Origin: Citrobacter amalonaticus Y19
Lineage (GTDB): Bacteria > Pseudomonadota > Gammaproteobacteria > Enterobacterales > Enterobacteriaceae
Assembly: GCF_000981805.1 (NCBI RefSeq)
Contig: NZ_CP011132.1
Location: 2,046,001 to 2,110,000 of the forward strand
Length of the DNA stretch: 64,000 nucleotides
Direction: 5' to 3'
The notes under the pieces were generated by a model, which worked only from the letters and a program-made list of their open reading frames with translations, was not told the origin of the DNA and ran no database searches. Shown here one piece after another: positions 50,946 to 60,945 of the stretch (its first letter is position 1; each line of letters starts with the position of its first letter). The position numbers and the translations under genes are program-made.

Positions 50946-51569
50946 ATGTCAACGATTATTATGGATCTATGCAGTTACACCCGGCTAGGTTTGACCGGGT
51001 ATCTGGTAAGCAGAGGGGTGAAAAAAAGGGAAATCAACGACATCGAAACCGTTGACGAACTCGACATCGCTTGTGACACACACCAACCTTCTGTGGTGTT
51101 TATTAATGAAGACTGTTTTATCCATGATCCAGCCAACAGTCAGCATATAAAGCAAATCATTAATCAGCATCCCAATACGCTATTTATTGTTTTTATGGCA
51201 ATTGCCAATGTCCATTTTGATGAATATCTATTAGTCAGAAAAAACTTATTGATCAGTTCAAAATCAATAAAGCCGGAATCACTGGACGATCTCCTTGGCG
51301 ATATTCTGAAAAAAGAGACGGACTCCGCCGGGGTAATAAATTTACCGACGTTATCATTAAGTCGAACTGAGTCCAGTATGTTGCGCATGTGGATGGAAGG
51401 CCAGGGAACAATTCAAATTTCAGATCAAATGAATATCAAGGCAAAAACGGTGTCATCCCATAAGGGGAATATAAAACGAAAGATCAAGACGCATAACAAA
51501 CAGGTTATCTATCATGTCGTCAGACTGACCGATAACGTGACCAACGGTATATTCGTTAACATGCGATGA
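50946..51569 (+). CDS. rcsA: Capsule regulator RcsA
   Basis: Unstable LuxR-type coactivator of colanic acid capsule genes; it pairs with RcsB and represses flhDC. It has 207 residues, with a pseudo-receiver N-terminus ([20 protein letters not shown]) and a C-terminal LuxR helix-turn-helix ([20 protein letters not shown], then [14 protein letters not shown]). The RcsAB box upstream supports autoactivation. Confidence 0.97.
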   Translation: MSTIIMDLCSYTRLGLTGYLVSRGVKKREINDIETVDELDIACDTHQPSVVFINEDCFIHDPANSQHIKQIINQHPNTLFIVFMAIANVHFDEYLLVRKNLLISSKSIKPESLDDLLGDILKKETDSAGVINLPTLSLSRTESSMLRMWMEGQGTIQISDQMNIKAKTVSSHKGNIKRKIKTHNKQVIYHVVRLTDNVTNGIFVNMR

Positions 51570-51624
51570 GACGTCCCGACTGGTGGATGTCCCACCAGCC
51601 GGGTTTACATCGGCCATCGTGACC

Positions 51625-51813
51625 CTACTCAACCTTCTCCACAAAGATACCATCCTGATGCCCTGACTCGTTAAAGAACCAGATGCCGAGCGGGTAGTCT
51701 TCCAGCGAAACCAGGTACATTGTGCCTTCACTAAACTCTTCCACTGCCAGTACCACGCCAGGGCGACGAGAACCGCCGTCCGTTTTGACTGTCACCCGAT
51801 CATTCACCTTCAT
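51625..51813 (-). CDS. dsrB: Small protein DsrB
   Basis: A 62-residue protein of unknown function named for its place near dsr[21 protein letters not shown] at the start and the whole length match E. coli DsrB; the second ATG of the pair is used. The pattern suggests a small SH3-like beta barrel. It converges on rcsA. Confidence 0.93.
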   Translation of the reverse strand: MKVNDRVTVKTDGGSRRPGVVLAVEEFSEGTMYLVSLEDYPLGIWFFNESGHQDGIFVEKVE

Positions 51814-51942
51814 CATTATCCTCCTGTGGCTTTGTGCCAGTGTAGAACAAAAACCGCCGCCTGACAGCGTTTGACAGGTTCGATTGCGGGTTTTCTCAAC
51901 GGTCTATACTTAGTCTGTGACACGGTTAATGACGAGGTTGCA

Positions 51943-52170
51943 ATGAAGACCGCGAAAGAGTACAGCGATACCGCAAAACGTGAAGTCAGCGTCGACGTTG
52001 ACGCGTTGCTGGCGGCAATTAATGAAATCAGCGAGAGCGAAATTCATCGTAGCGGAAACGACCCGGACAGAGTCAGCGTGGACGGTCGTGAGTATCATAC
52101 ATGGCATGAATTAGCCGAGGCGTTTGAGTTGGATATCCATGACTTTAGCGTGACGGAAATTAATCGCTGA
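51943..52170 (+). CDS. yodD: Stress-induced small protein YodD
   Basis: A 75-residue protein reported in E. coli to be induced by peroxide, cadmium and acid. MKTAKEYSDTAKREVSVDVD and the length fit. GACGAGGTTGCA precedes the ATG at 51943; the frame continues upstream without support. It is convergent with the DsrA RNA, whose terminator starts 10 bases past the yodD stop. Confidence 0.93.
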   Translation: MKTAKEYSDTAKREVSVDVDALLAAINEISESEIHRSGNDPDRVSVDGREYHTWHELAEAFELDIHDFSVTEINR

Positions 52171-52180
52171 CCGGCAGCGA

Positions 52181-52265
52181 AAAAAATCCCGACCCTGACG
52201 GGTCGGGATGAAACTTGCTTATGCAAGAAGCACTTGAAAATTCGTTACACCAGGAAATCTGATGT
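52181..52265 (-). ncRNA. dsrA: Small regulatory RNA DsrA
   Basis: An Hfq-dependent RNA that opens the rpoS leader and represses hns. The minus strand reads ACATCAGATTTCCTGGTGTA and continues through the hns-pairing segment (GTGCTTCTTGCATAAGCAAG) into a terminator (ATCCCGACCC with GGGTCGGGAT, T7). The rpoS-pairing stretch is kept, but TTTTTTAAG of E. coli reads TTTTCAAG here, and the 5' end differs by a few bases. The promoter is well formed. Confidence 0.93.
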
Positions 52266-52272
52266 ACGCTAA

Positions 52273-52301
52273 ACCTTATCCGCAATTTTTTTGCATGACA
52301 A
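52273..52301 (-). promoter_or_regulatory. dsrA promoter
   Basis: TTGTCA (52296-52301) and TAAGGT (52273-52278) on the minus strand are 17 bases apart. The expected start falls at about 52265. In E. coli this promoter is more active at low temperature. Confidence 0.8.
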
Positions 52302-52459
52302 GCAAATATTTTTCAGACAAATGATTAATCCTTCTAATGGTTAGGGCGCACACGCTGTCAGCACGCATGATGACGGAACCGATCCCAATCTCCTGTCAGG
52401 CAAAATGCCCTGTTTTTAGGATTTATCCAAATACGGCGACTTACGTGACGAGAATAAAA

Positions 52460-53275
52460 ATGCTATCACTTGACGCTCCACTGCTGATTTTTACCGATCT
52501 CGATGGCACACTGCTGGACAGTCATACCTATGACTGGCAACCCGCTGCCACCTGGCTCGCTCGCCTGCGTGAGAAAAATATCCCCGTGATCCTGTGCAGC
52601 AGCAAAACCGCCGCTGAAATGCTGTACATCCAGAAGTCGCTCAGCCTGCAAGGACTGCCGCTGATCGCTGAGAATGGCGCCGTGGTTGAACTGGACAGCC
52701 GCTGGCAGGCGCATCCTGACTTTCCGCGCCAGATCTTCGGAGCGTCTCATGCTGAAATCAGCGCCGTACTGAATAAACTCCGTACCCGATCCGCGTTTAA
52801 ATTCACGACGTTTGATGATGTCGATGAGTCCATCATCGCCGAATGGACCGGCTTGTCGCCTGCCCAGGCCAGCTTAACGCGCCTGCATGAAGCCTCTGTC
52901 ACCCTGATCTGGCGCGACAGCGACGAGCGCATGGACGAGTTCGCCCGACAACTCAACGACCTGGGATTGCAGTTTGTCCACGGCGCACGCTTCTGGCATG
53001 TCCTGGATATCGCATCAGGCAAGAACCACGCGGCAAACGGACTGATTGATCTCTATCGCCGCCAGTGGAAGAAACGCCCGGTCACCGTCGGTCTGGGCGA
53101 TGGCCCAAACGACGCCCCGCTGCTTGAAGCGATGGATTACGCGGTCATCGTCAAAGGACTGAACCGCGACGGGGTGGTTTTACGCGCCGGCAGCGCGGTG
53201 CAGGTTTATCGCACCCAGCATGAAGGGCCCGAGGGCTGGCAGGAAGGCATGACCTGGCTGTTTGCCGCGCCTTAA
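52460..53275 (+). CDS. mpgP: HAD phosphatase MpgP (YedP)
   Basis: A HAD-superfamily enzyme of the mannosyl-3-phosphoglycerate phosphatase group, 271 residues from the ATG at 52460, matching E. coli YedP. Motif I is [10 protein letters not shown], motif II CSSKT, and [16 protein letters not shown] is motif IV. Its physiological substrate in enterics is unproven, because no synthase gene is present. Its stop overlaps the convergent dgcQ stop by four bases. Confidence 0.93.
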   Translation: MLSLDAPLLIFTDLDGTLLDSHTYDWQPAATWLARLREKNIPVILCSSKTAAEMLYIQKSLSLQGLPLIAENGAVVELDSRWQAHPDFPRQIFGASHAEISAVLNKLRTRSAFKFTTFDDVDESIIAEWTGLSPAQASLTRLHEASVTLIWRDSDERMDEFARQLNDLGLQFVHGARFWHVLDIASGKNHAANGLIDLYRRQWKKRPVTVGLGDGPNDAPLLEAMDYAVIVKGLNRDGVVLRAGSAVQVYRTQHEGPEGWQEGMTWLFAAP

Positions 53276-54966
53276 TTCTGATCCGCCGCGCAAACCCGGT
53301 TACGTCCCGCCTGTTTCGCCTGGTAGAGTCTGCGATCCGCCAGCGACTGGAGTTGCTCAAAATCGTAGTCCCCGGTTTCCTGGGTACTACTCACCCCGAG
53401 TGAGGCGCTGATCCGCAGCGTGGCGCTTTTCGCCACCAGAATCTCTTTCTCATTCAGCCGCTGACGGATGCGCTCAGCTATCTGCTCCGCCTGCGCCAGA
53501 GACGTTTCCGGTAAAACCACGCAGAACTCCTCGCCGCCAACACGTCCGGCAACATCATAAGACCGTAATGTGCCGCTGATTAAGCCTGCGGCATGTGTTA
53601 GCACCCGATCCCCGGCCTGATGCCCAAAACGGTCATTGATGCTTTTGAAGTGGTCAAGATCGATCTGAATAACCGACAGCGGTTGTTTTTGCACCCGGCA
53701 ACGCTGGGTCAGCTGTTTGGCTTTTTCAAACAGCGCACCGCGGTTATACAGGCGGGTCAGCGTATCGTGCCAGGCCTGCCACTGAAGTGAACTTTGCAGC
53801 ACAAACATATTGCTGACCATATGGCGGATAACCACCCAGGAGATAATCAGCATCGCGGTGAACAGCGCCCACAATAACGCCAGCGCAATGCTGATACTGC
53901 CGAAATCGCCGTGTACCCCTTCACTTAAGGTATGTACCCGTACCAGCACGCCGTCGAAATGGTCCAGCCGTTCCCAGCTAATATAGCGGCTCCCCATGCG
54001 CAAGCCGCCTACCGTATCCTGTTCAATATCGTGCGCCAGCATCGCCAGTTCGCGCTCGTCAAACATCTTTGCATTTCTCAGTTCCGGCGTTGAAGCTGCC
54101 AGCAGTTGCAGTTTGCTGTCGTAGAGCTGATATTCCCCTTCCACGTCCTTGTCGATAGCCTCATCCATAAACCGTTCCACCGCTGAAACGGGAATGGTCA
54201 TCGCCAGCACACCGAGCCAGTAATGGTCGTTATCCAGCGGCACACTGACGGTGACGCGCTGCTGATCGTAGTTGAGCCCGGGTAACGGCGATGTGAACCA
54301 ACGCACGCCGCGCATCCGGTTTTTTCGCTGCGACTGCTCAGTAAACCAGGGTTGAATCACGTAGTCGTAGTAACGGGTAGTAATTTCGCTGGAAAGCGAT
54401 GTCGACAGCGTGGAGACGTAAAAACCTGCGCGCGAGACGTACATTGCCTGTTGCGACAGGGACGTGCGGGTGATCGCCAGGCGCAGCAGATACCCCACTT
54501 CCAGCGCGGCAGTCAGTTCGTTATCCAGCGATTCGCTGTCACGAGAGAGCACCTGAGTTTGATTCACAAACGAGTCAGAAACGCCATTCAGCGGCAACGT
54601 CCGTCGCTTATCCAGTTCAAGCTGCCAGACGCGCGAGTGGCGTAACTGTTCAAAATGGGTAACCGCATCTTTTAACGCGGAAAATCCCAGTGGGGCGATC
54701 AGCGCCTCGTGCATCCCGTCACGCAGAAACAGCAGTTTATCCACGTTGAATTGCAGTTGCTTATCGAGGGCGTTGGCGACATTTTCCAGATGATTGCGCT
54801 GGCTGGAGATATACGCGTCTTCCAGGACGACCACTTCCCGCCAGGTCAGCAGGGTTGAAAAAAACATGACGATCAGAAAACAGAGATTCACGACATGGCC
54901 AGGGCCGAGTCGCCGCGCCAGCGTTTTCAGCCAGCCCCAGTTTTCCATCGTTGTTTCGTGCGGCAC
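53272..54966 (-). CDS. dgcQ: Diguanylate cyclase DgcQ (YedQ)
   Basis: Makes cyclic di-GMP and promotes cellulose in enterics. I use the GTG at 54966: GGGAG lies 8 bases upstream, and the product has 564 residues starting [10 protein letters not shown], parallel to E. coli MQHETKMENQ. Two membrane helices (about 25-45 and 360-380) bound a periplasmic sensor domain (CHASE7). The GGDEF domain has GGEEF ([14 protein letters not shown]), an active form, plus [20 protein letters not shown]. An RxxD inhibitory site is not obvious. Confidence 0.95.
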   Translation of the reverse strand: MPHETTMENWGWLKTLARRLGPGHVVNLCFLIVMFFSTLLTWREVVVLEDAYISSQRNHLENVANALDKQLQFNVDKLLFLRDGMHEALIAPLGFSALKDAVTHFEQLRHSRVWQLELDKRRTLPLNGVSDSFVNQTQVLSRDSESLDNELTAALEVGYLLRLAITRTSLSQQAMYVSRAGFYVSTLSTSLSSEITTRYYDYVIQPWFTEQSQRKNRMRGVRWFTSPLPGLNYDQQRVTVSVPLDNDHYWLGVLAMTIPVSAVERFMDEAIDKDVEGEYQLYDSKLQLLAASTPELRNAKMFDERELAMLAHDIEQDTVGGLRMGSRYISWERLDHFDGVLVRVHTLSEGVHGDFGSISIALALLWALFTAMLIISWVVIRHMVSNMFVLQSSLQWQAWHDTLTRLYNRGALFEKAKQLTQRCRVQKQPLSVIQIDLDHFKSINDRFGHQAGDRVLTHAAGLISGTLRSYDVAGRVGGEEFCVVLPETSLAQAEQIAERIRQRLNEKEILVAKSATLRISASLGVSSTQETGDYDFEQLQSLADRRLYQAKQAGRNRVCAADQN

Positions 54967-55059
54967 TCTGACCACTCCCTACTCGCGATTGCTTTCCTAA
55001 TCCTGGCATAACTCAGTACGTTACGTATCGTAGCCGTCACGTATTTTTGCATTTAAGAA

Positions 55060-55083
55060 AACGCCCGACGGTCGCCGGGCGTT
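55060..55083 (-). terminator. Terminator of yodC
   Basis: AACGCCCG and CGGGCGTT form an 8-base stem with an 8-base loop, just past yodC on the minus strand; a short T run follows. Confidence 0.75.
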
Positions 55084-55095
55084 CAGGCATCAGGC

Positions 55096-55272
55096 TTATT
55101 CACACCGTTGTCTGGCATCACCGGCAACGAGTTCATTCTCATGGAATGCTTCTCGCCTGACGCCAAACCCATCATACCACCGACACTCCACCATACCGCT
55201 GGAATAGCCGGTAACAATCATGCGCGGACCGCCCTCTTTCACAGTCACTTCCTCACTGACCGAAAAAACCAT
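55096..55272 (-). CDS. yodC: Small conserved protein YodC
   Basis: A 58-residue protein that short-gene cutoffs miss. It reads MVFSVSEEVTVKEGGPRMIV and continues with TGYSSGMVECRWYDGFGVRR, almost identical to E. coli YodC; the C-terminal ten residues differ (GDARQRCE). AGGAGGTAAC is an excellent ribosome site. The family (DUF2158) looks like a small beta barrel and has no known function. In E. coli it lies between dgcQ and yedI, as here. Confidence 0.93.
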   Translation of the reverse strand: MVFSVSEEVTVKEGGPRMIVTGYSSGMVECRWYDGFGVRREAFHENELVAGDARQRCE

Positions 55273-55347
55273 GTTACCTCCTGTATACAGTGAACGTTTT
55301 CACCTTAGACGAGGATGTCTGGTTTTGCCGCATTGTGGGGAAGACTT

Positions 55348-56259
55348 TTAGTGCGCAACCCCGCGCACTCTGGCCACCACTTTCACCAGCAGCACGACGA
55401 TCGCGCCGATGATAAAACCCAGCACCAGGTTCAGAAGCGTCGGCAAAATCAATGCCACCACGGCACTTTGCTGTTGGGCGAACTGTTCAATGGCATGATG
55501 TAACGGCGCAACGCCGTGCACCACGATCCCGCCGCCCACCAGGAACATCGCCAGCGTGCCAACCACCGACAATGATTTCATCAGCCACGGCGCGACAACC
55601 AGCAATCCTTTACCTAACGCCTGCGCCAGCACGCTGGTTTTTTCCGCCAGCCAGTAGCCCATATCATCCAGCTTAACAATAAGTCCGACCAGACCATAAA
55701 CGCCAATCGTCACCACCAGCGCAATCCCCGACAGGACCAGCACCTGATTGAGCAGCGGTGCCTCGGCCACTATCCCCAGCGTGATCGCCACAATCTCCGC
55801 AGAGAGAATAAAGTCGGTTCGCACCGCGCCTTTGATTTTATCTTTTTCAAACGCCAGCGGATCCTGCGCCGCCAGCGCTTCCAGCCGCCGTTGTCGTTCA
55901 GCCGGATCTTCTTTGTGTTTTCGCGATTCGAGGGTGTGCAGGACTTTCTCCACACCTTCAAAACAGAGGAAGGCACCGCCAATCATTAACAACGGGGTAA
56001 TGGCCCAGGGAATAAAGGCACTGATGAGCAACGCCAGCGGCACCAGGATCACTTTGTTGACGAGCGAGCCTTTCGCCACGCTCCAGACCACCGGCAACTC
56101 GCGATTCGCTCTCACCCCCGTCACCTGCTGCGCGTTAAGCGACAGGTCATCTCCCAGTACGCCAGCGGTCTTCTTCGCGGCCAGTTTGCCCATCATCGAG
56201 ATATCATCCAACAGCGTGGCGATATCATCGAGTAAGGTCAGTAAGCTACTTCCTGCCAA
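55348..56259 (-). CDS. yedI: Inner membrane protein YedI (DUF808)
   Basis: A 303-residue inner-membrane protein of unknown function with about six to eight membrane segments. I start at TTG 56259 (GAGGGAATAATT before it) because it aligns with E. coli [20 protein letters not shown]; a longer frame to 56343 lacks a site and homology. The DUF808 repeats [20 protein letters not shown] and [20 protein letters not shown] are present. Confidence 0.92.
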   Translation of the reverse strand: MAGSSLLTLLDDIATLLDDISMMGKLAAKKTAGVLGDDLSLNAQQVTGVRANRELPVVWSVAKGSLVNKVILVPLALLISAFIPWAITPLLMIGGAFLCFEGVEKVLHTLESRKHKEDPAERQRRLEALAAQDPLAFEKDKIKGAVRTDFILSAEIVAITLGIVAEAPLLNQVLVLSGIALVVTIGVYGLVGLIVKLDDMGYWLAEKTSVLAQALGKGLLVVAPWLMKSLSVVGTLAMFLVGGGIVVHGVAPLHHAIEQFAQQQSAVVALILPTLLNLVLGFIIGAIVVLLVKVVARVRGVAH

Positions 56260-56436
56260 AATTATTCCCTCATTTTTTTCTTCTTGAAGCGTTAAGTATG
56301 GAGTAAAACGCATAAGGCTGAAACTGGCATCATTCGTCAACATTTTTCTAACAAGATGCGTGAATTATATCGCTCGCCAGCCCGATAGTTTTCGCGTTTA
56401 CTATGTCGCTTGTTAGCGTTTCTCACGTGAGGGATT

Positions 56437-57357
56437 ATGCGTTTCAGGCAGTTGTTACCGCTTTTCAGCGCACTGTTTGCGCTGTATATCATCTGGGGTT
56501 CCACCTATTTCGTTATCCGTATCGGCGTGGAAAGCTGGCCACCGCTGATGATGGCTGGCGTCCGCTTTCTCGCCGCCGGGGGAGTGTTAACTGCCTTTTT
56601 ACTGCTGCGCGGCCATAAACTGCCACCGCTTCGTCCGCTGCTTAACGCGGCGCTGATTGGCATTTTACTGCTGGCCGTCGGCAACGGGTTGGTCACGGTG
56701 GCGGAACATCAGGACGTCCCGTCCGGCATTGCGGCGGTTGTGGTGGCGACGGTCCCATTGTTCACCCTGTGCTTCAGCCATTTCTTTGGCATCAAAACCC
56801 GCAAGCTGGAGTGGATGGGGATTGCCATTGGGCTGGCGGGGATCGTGATGCTCAACAGCGGTGGCAATCTGAGCGGCAATCCGTGGGGGGCAATATTAAT
56901 TCTGATTGGCTCGATCAGTTGGGCGTTTGGCTCCGTCTACGGTTCCCGCATTACGCTGCCAGTGGGAATGATGGCCGGCGCCATTGAGATGCTCGCCGCC
57001 GGGATCGTACTGATGGGTGCTTCGCTTATCAGCGGTGAAAAGCTGACCGCGCTGCCGTCACTGTCAGGCTTCCTGGCAGTCGGTTATCTGGCGGTGTTTG
57101 GATCCATCATCGCCATCAACGCCTATATGTATTTGATCCGTAACGTCAGCCCCGCACTGGCAACCAGTTACGCCTATGTGAACCCGGTCGTTGCGGTGTT
57201 GCTAGGGACGGGACTGGGCGGTGAACGTCTGGCGCTGATTGAATGGCTGGCGTTGGGGGTCATCGTCTTTGCGGTGGTTCTGGTGACGCTGGGGAAATAC
57301 CTTTTCCCGGCTAAACCGACGCCTGAACCGGCGGAAAACGAAAAGACGTTACAGTAA
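56437..57357 (+). CDS. yedA: DMT-superfamily (EamA) transporter YedA
   Basis: A 306-residue inner-membrane exporter with ten predicted helices in two EamA repeats (WGSTYFVIRIGVESWPPLMM early; the second repeat after about 150 starts SISWAFGSVYGSRI). Function in E. coli is unproven; amino acids have been suggested. The end overlaps the convergent vsr gene by nine bases. Confidence 0.94.
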   Translation: MRFRQLLPLFSALFALYIIWGSTYFVIRIGVESWPPLMMAGVRFLAAGGVLTAFLLLRGHKLPPLRPLLNAALIGILLLAVGNGLVTVAEHQDVPSGIAAVVVATVPLFTLCFSHFFGIKTRKLEWMGIAIGLAGIVMLNSGGNLSGNPWGAILILIGSISWAFGSVYGSRITLPVGMMAGAIEMLAAGIVLMGASLISGEKLTALPSLSGFLAVGYLAVFGSIIAINAYMYLIRNVSPALATSYAYVNPVVAVLLGTGLGGERLALIEWLALGVIVFAVVLVTLGKYLFPAKPTPEPAENEKTLQ

Positions 57358-57816
57358 ATGCATTCCCTGAGTGTCGATCTGCGCGGGCGCGCCTCCGCCG
57401 CAGATCCACTCTTCAAGACGTTCAGACAGCGCAACGTCGCTAAGCCTTTCCCGCCCGCGCAGCGCACATTCCCAGACAATCAGCACCCGCCAGCCCAGCT
57501 CTCGTAAATGCTGGATATCGCGGCGATCGCGCGCCACGTTTTTACCGATCTTATCCAGCCAGAAATCGGTGCGTGTGGCCGGCACTTTAAACAGGTAGCA
57601 ATGGTGGTGATGCCAGAAACAGCCGTGGGTAAAAATCACGCAGCGGTATTCATCCAGCACAAAATCGGGGCGTCCAGGCAGCGACGCATCCTGAACGCGA
57701 TAGTCGAGTCCCTGCTCTGCCAGCAGTCCTGCAAGCCGTTTTTCGATGGCAGTATCGCGGGTCGCGATGGCCCGCATGTTTTTACTGCGCGTGGCCTTAT
57801 CGTGAACGTCCGCCAT
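57349..57816 (-). CDS. vsr: Very-short-patch repair endonuclease Vsr
   Basis: Nicks T:G mismatches arising by deamination of Dcm-methylated cytosine. From ATG 57816 it has 155 residues, as in E. coli. The catalytic Asp51 ([12 protein letters not shown]) and the [10 protein letters not shown] stretch with His and zinc Cys are kept. Its start lies inside the end of dcm, overlapping by 20 bases, so the pair is co-expressed and Vsr is probably made at low level by coupling. Confidence 0.96.
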   Translation of the reverse strand: MADVHDKATRSKNMRAIATRDTAIEKRLAGLLAEQGLDYRVQDASLPGRPDFVLDEYRCVIFTHGCFWHHHHCYLFKVPATRTDFWLDKIGKNVARDRRDIQHLRELGWRVLIVWECALRGRERLSDVALSERLEEWICGGGAPAQIDTQGMHLL

Positions 57817-59230
57817 GCACAATCTCTTGCTGACGTAACGCGACCGCCGCTTTAATTTTCTCTTCCAGCAATTTCGCCACGGCGGCAAACGCGGGCACCA
57901 CCACCGAGTTACCAAACTGGCGATAGGCCTGGGTGTCAGAAACGGGGATACGGAACTGGTATCCCTGCGGCGACTCAAAGCCCATCAGTCGCGCGCACTC
58001 TCTCGGCGTTAAGCGACGCGGACGATGCTGCTGGTTTTGCGGATCGTCGAAGTTTACTTCCCCGACAGCAAAATCCCAGCCACGGTCGATGAGGATTTCT
58101 GCGCCATCTTTGTAATAGCGCGCGGAAAGCGTGCGCGTCACACTATTCGGATTTGCGGGATAGACCATGCCGTAGCCAAAACCGTTGCCTTTCGCCTGAT
58201 GCTTTTTCGCGTAGCGGTAGAGATATTTCCACAGCACGGGCGTCAGTATATATTTGGCTTCCACTACCGGTTCCAGCAGCTCCGCCAGGGTAGTGCGTCG
58301 CTGCGGATAACGCGTACTGATATCACGCAGGGTAAAATCACGCTTCAGATTCAGATCGCGGCGAAATCCGACCAGCACAATCCGTTCCCGGTGCTGCGGC
58401 AAGAAATGTTTGCCATCGATAATTTTCGGATCGTCCGGGCCGTTATCCTCCGCATCGGCGACGTCATAACCCAGTTCATCCAGCGTTTGCATAATGATGC
58501 GGAACGTTTTGCCCTGATCGTGACTTTTCAGGTTTTTCACGTTTTCCAGAACAAAAATCGGTGGACGGCGGGCGTCAATGATGCGCACGACGTCAAAGAA
58601 CAGTGTCCCCTGGGTATCACAGGCAAAACCGTGGGCTCGTCCCAGCGCATTTTTCTTCGACACGCCGGCAAGCGAAAATGGCTGACACGGGAAGCCTGCC
58701 AGCAGGACATCGTGCTGCGGCACATGTTGGCGGATATGCTCTGCCGCCTGACTGTCGCTAACGCCTTCGCGATGGCTGAGCGTGATATCGCGAATGTCTT
58801 CATTAAAGTGGTGACTCGCCGGATCGCAGTAATAGTTGGCTTTATAGGTACGCACCGCATGTCTGTTCCACTCGCTGGTAAACACGCACTGCCCGCCTAT
58901 CGCCTCAAAACCGCGACGAATACCGCCAATGCCCGCAAAGAGATCAATAAACCGAAAGGCATAGTGAGGATGGTGCGCAGGCGGCGTAGGCAGCAGGGAG
59001 TGCAAAAACGCCGACTCTCTTTCACTTAGTCGATGCCATGCTGAGGCATTCGCCGCCACGCGCTTTAAAATGGCCGGACTCCAGTGGTTCTCGCCGATTC
59101 CATTCAGGTGAGCCACCAGCGTTTTAACATCATAAATTTCCAACAATTTCGCCAACAACCCCTGCGCAACGTCTGTATGACTGTCTGTCGCGGGAACCAG
59201 CGAACCTGTTACTGAAAGATTTTGCTGCAT
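57797..59230 (-). CDS. dcm: DNA cytosine methyltransferase Dcm
   Basis: Methylates the inner C of CCWGG. It has 477 residues, five longer than E. coli Dcm. The m5C motifs are present in order: [16 protein letters not shown] (I), [12 protein letters not shown] with catalytic Cys182 (IV), FVLENVKN (VI), [15 protein letters not shown] (VIII), and [20 protein letters not shown] (IX). No matching endonuclease gene is near, so it is an orphan methylase paired with vsr. Confidence 0.97.
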   Translation of the reverse strand: MQQNLSVTGSLVPATDSHTDVAQGLLAKLLEIYDVKTLVAHLNGIGENHWSPAILKRVAANASAWHRLSERESAFLHSLLPTPPAHHPHYAFRFIDLFAGIGGIRRGFEAIGGQCVFTSEWNRHAVRTYKANYYCDPASHHFNEDIRDITLSHREGVSDSQAAEHIRQHVPQHDVLLAGFPCQPFSLAGVSKKNALGRAHGFACDTQGTLFFDVVRIIDARRPPIFVLENVKNLKSHDQGKTFRIIMQTLDELGYDVADAEDNGPDDPKIIDGKHFLPQHRERIVLVGFRRDLNLKRDFTLRDISTRYPQRRTTLAELLEPVVEAKYILTPVLWKYLYRYAKKHQAKGNGFGYGMVYPANPNSVTRTLSARYYKDGAEILIDRGWDFAVGEVNFDDPQNQQHRPRRLTPRECARLMGFESPQGYQFRIPVSDTQAYRQFGNSVVVPAFAAVAKLLEEKIKAAVALRQQEIVHGGRSR

Positions 59231-59280
59231 ATCGTCAACCGGCCAAAAAAGAGTGTCGTCAGGTTAACATAAAATTGGCG

Positions 59281-59979
59281 TTACGAGTGGCTGGGGCGAA
59301 ATGCGCGGATCACCGCAGGATCGACAGACTCATACTCCCCGTTTAGCTCAGCGCTCAGCTTTGCCATGTAGTTCACCAGGAACTCAGCATTATGCCGGGC
59401 CAGTTCGCGTCCGCGCTCGGTTTGCATAGTGCCAGGCAATGTCAGTAATTTGGTCTGGAAGTGATCGAGGGCGAACTGTTTGTCATTGAGCACACGCCGC
59501 TGTGCTAAGGGATCTTCAGCATCAAAAAGCGCCACGCCTAACGCGCCGGAAACCGCAAAGACGCGCGCCAGCCCTATCGCGCCCAGCGCTTCAAGCCTGT
59601 CAGCATCCTGAACGATTTTTGCTTCCAGCGTGAGGGGGGCAATGTTCGCGCTAAAACTGTGGGCTTCGATCGCGTGGCAAACCGGTGCCAGTCGCGACGC
59701 GGGGAAGCTCGGGAAATCATGGATGAGGATACGGCGGGTTTCAGCGGCAGCCAGAACCGACGAGCGATGACGCTCCGGATGATTTTTGGCAAGACTGACA
59801 ATGTCATGAAAATAACAGGCTGTCAGCACGACCAGCCCATCCCCTTCCAGCCCTTCCATCAGCTGCCGGGATGTTGCCCAGACGCGGCGAAAATGAAAGA
59901 TATCATGCGCGGCATCCTGCCGGGTGTGATGGTTACATAACCACGCTTCAAATTGTGATTGCCAGTGCTGAAGATCCAC
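59281..59979 (-). CDS. yedJ: HD-domain phosphohydrolase YedJ
   Basis: A 232-residue cytoplasmic metal-dependent phosphohydrolase. The HD signature is visible as [23 protein letters not shown] and [11 protein letters not shown], which supply the His and Asp ligands. It is one residue longer than E. coli YedJ. Substrate unknown; relatives act on nucleotides. It follows the dcm start with a short gap on the same strand. Confidence 0.93.
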   Translation of the reverse strand: MDLQHWQSQFEAWLCNHHTRQDAAHDIFHFRRVWATSRQLMEGLEGDGLVVLTACYFHDIVSLAKNHPERHRSSVLAAAETRRILIHDFPSFPASRLAPVCHAIEAHSFSANIAPLTLEAKIVQDADRLEALGAIGLARVFAVSGALGVALFDAEDPLAQRRVLNDKQFALDHFQTKLLTLPGTMQTERGRELARHNAEFLVNYMAKLSAELNGEYESVDPAVIRAFRPSHS

Positions 59980-60031
59980 ATTGCCTCCCGTACGTTAAGA
60001 AACGCTACAGTAGCAAGTTTCTCTCGCGTCT

Positions 60032-60331
60032 TCACGTTGGCAGACGGCGTGGGCGTGTATACCAGGCGATGCCGCCGAGGATCAGTCCCACCAGCCCGAG
60101 AACCAGAAAACCCAGCAGAGCGCCCATCCATTTTCCGCTGGTTGAGCCAAGTGAACTTTCGAATCCGGCAACCGGAATCGACTGAATGTGGCTGATCACC
60201 CACGCGTAGCGAAGCATGGCCCAGACAAAGTAGACGCAGAAAGCGTAAAACACCCACAACGCCAGTTTTCCGCCCAGACTCCGTGTTGCTCTTTCTTCCA
60301 TACTGCTCAAAGGAAACTCCATTTTTGTCAT
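60032..60331 (-). CDS. yedR: Small inner-membrane protein, YedR position
   Basis: A protein of about 99 residues with two membrane helices (around 23-45 and 70-92) and a basic C-terminus (YTRPRRLPT). It lies exactly where E. coli has yedR, and I name it mainly by position. The start is uncertain: ATG at 60331, 60322 or 60301 are all possible and none has a strong ribosome site. Function unknown. Confidence 0.6.
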   Translation of the reverse strand: MTKMEFPLSSMEERATRSLGGKLALWVFYAFCVYFVWAMLRYAWVISHIQSIPVAGFESSLGSTSGKWMGALLGFLVLGLVGLILGGIAWYTRPRRLPT

Positions 60332-60945
60332 ATAACTCAAAAAATCTTACTCATTTTTGTGATTATAATCACATTTTTATGTTGTGTGTGTCACAATGCC
60401 ACCGCCAGTCATTGATTTTGCATATGTATTGATCCAGGGCAATTTTAGTTATGTCACAAAAATCCTCTGTTACTTCAACTCGTATTAATCATCCCCCAGG
60501 TTTCCGTTTATTTACGCATATTGAAAACAGATAAAACATTCACCCCATCAACCCGTTTTCTATTTTATATTAGCTATATCATTATGAACGTGACATTAGC
60601 CTTTTATCGTTACGTTAACTTGTTTCTTATAACCAACACTCATGCCGATTTTTTATTATCACACCAGACTTACCGATCCATTTTCCTTCAGCAATCATTC
60701 AAGTTATCAATGCCACCTACAAAGTCATAATTTCATGATATAAAACCATAAAAAACACGAATAATTTTTAAATTAATCATATAGAATGAATTATAAAAGA
60801 CCAAATAGAAACATTTAGAAATATTTAAAATATAATTGTTACATGTTATTTTTAAAATAAAATGAACTCTATGGAATAGTATCCAGCATGTTCTTTTGGA
60901 AAGAAGAGCTTATTCACGCGAATTATCATCATAAGGGAAACCATA
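60332..60945. other. Long AT-rich region upstream of the porin
   Basis: About 614 bases with no credible gene. The last 250 are extremely AT-rich. In Salmonella ompS1 such a leader is silenced by H-NS and controlled by OmpR and LeuO; the composition fits, but no individual site is assigned. Confidence 0.5.
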
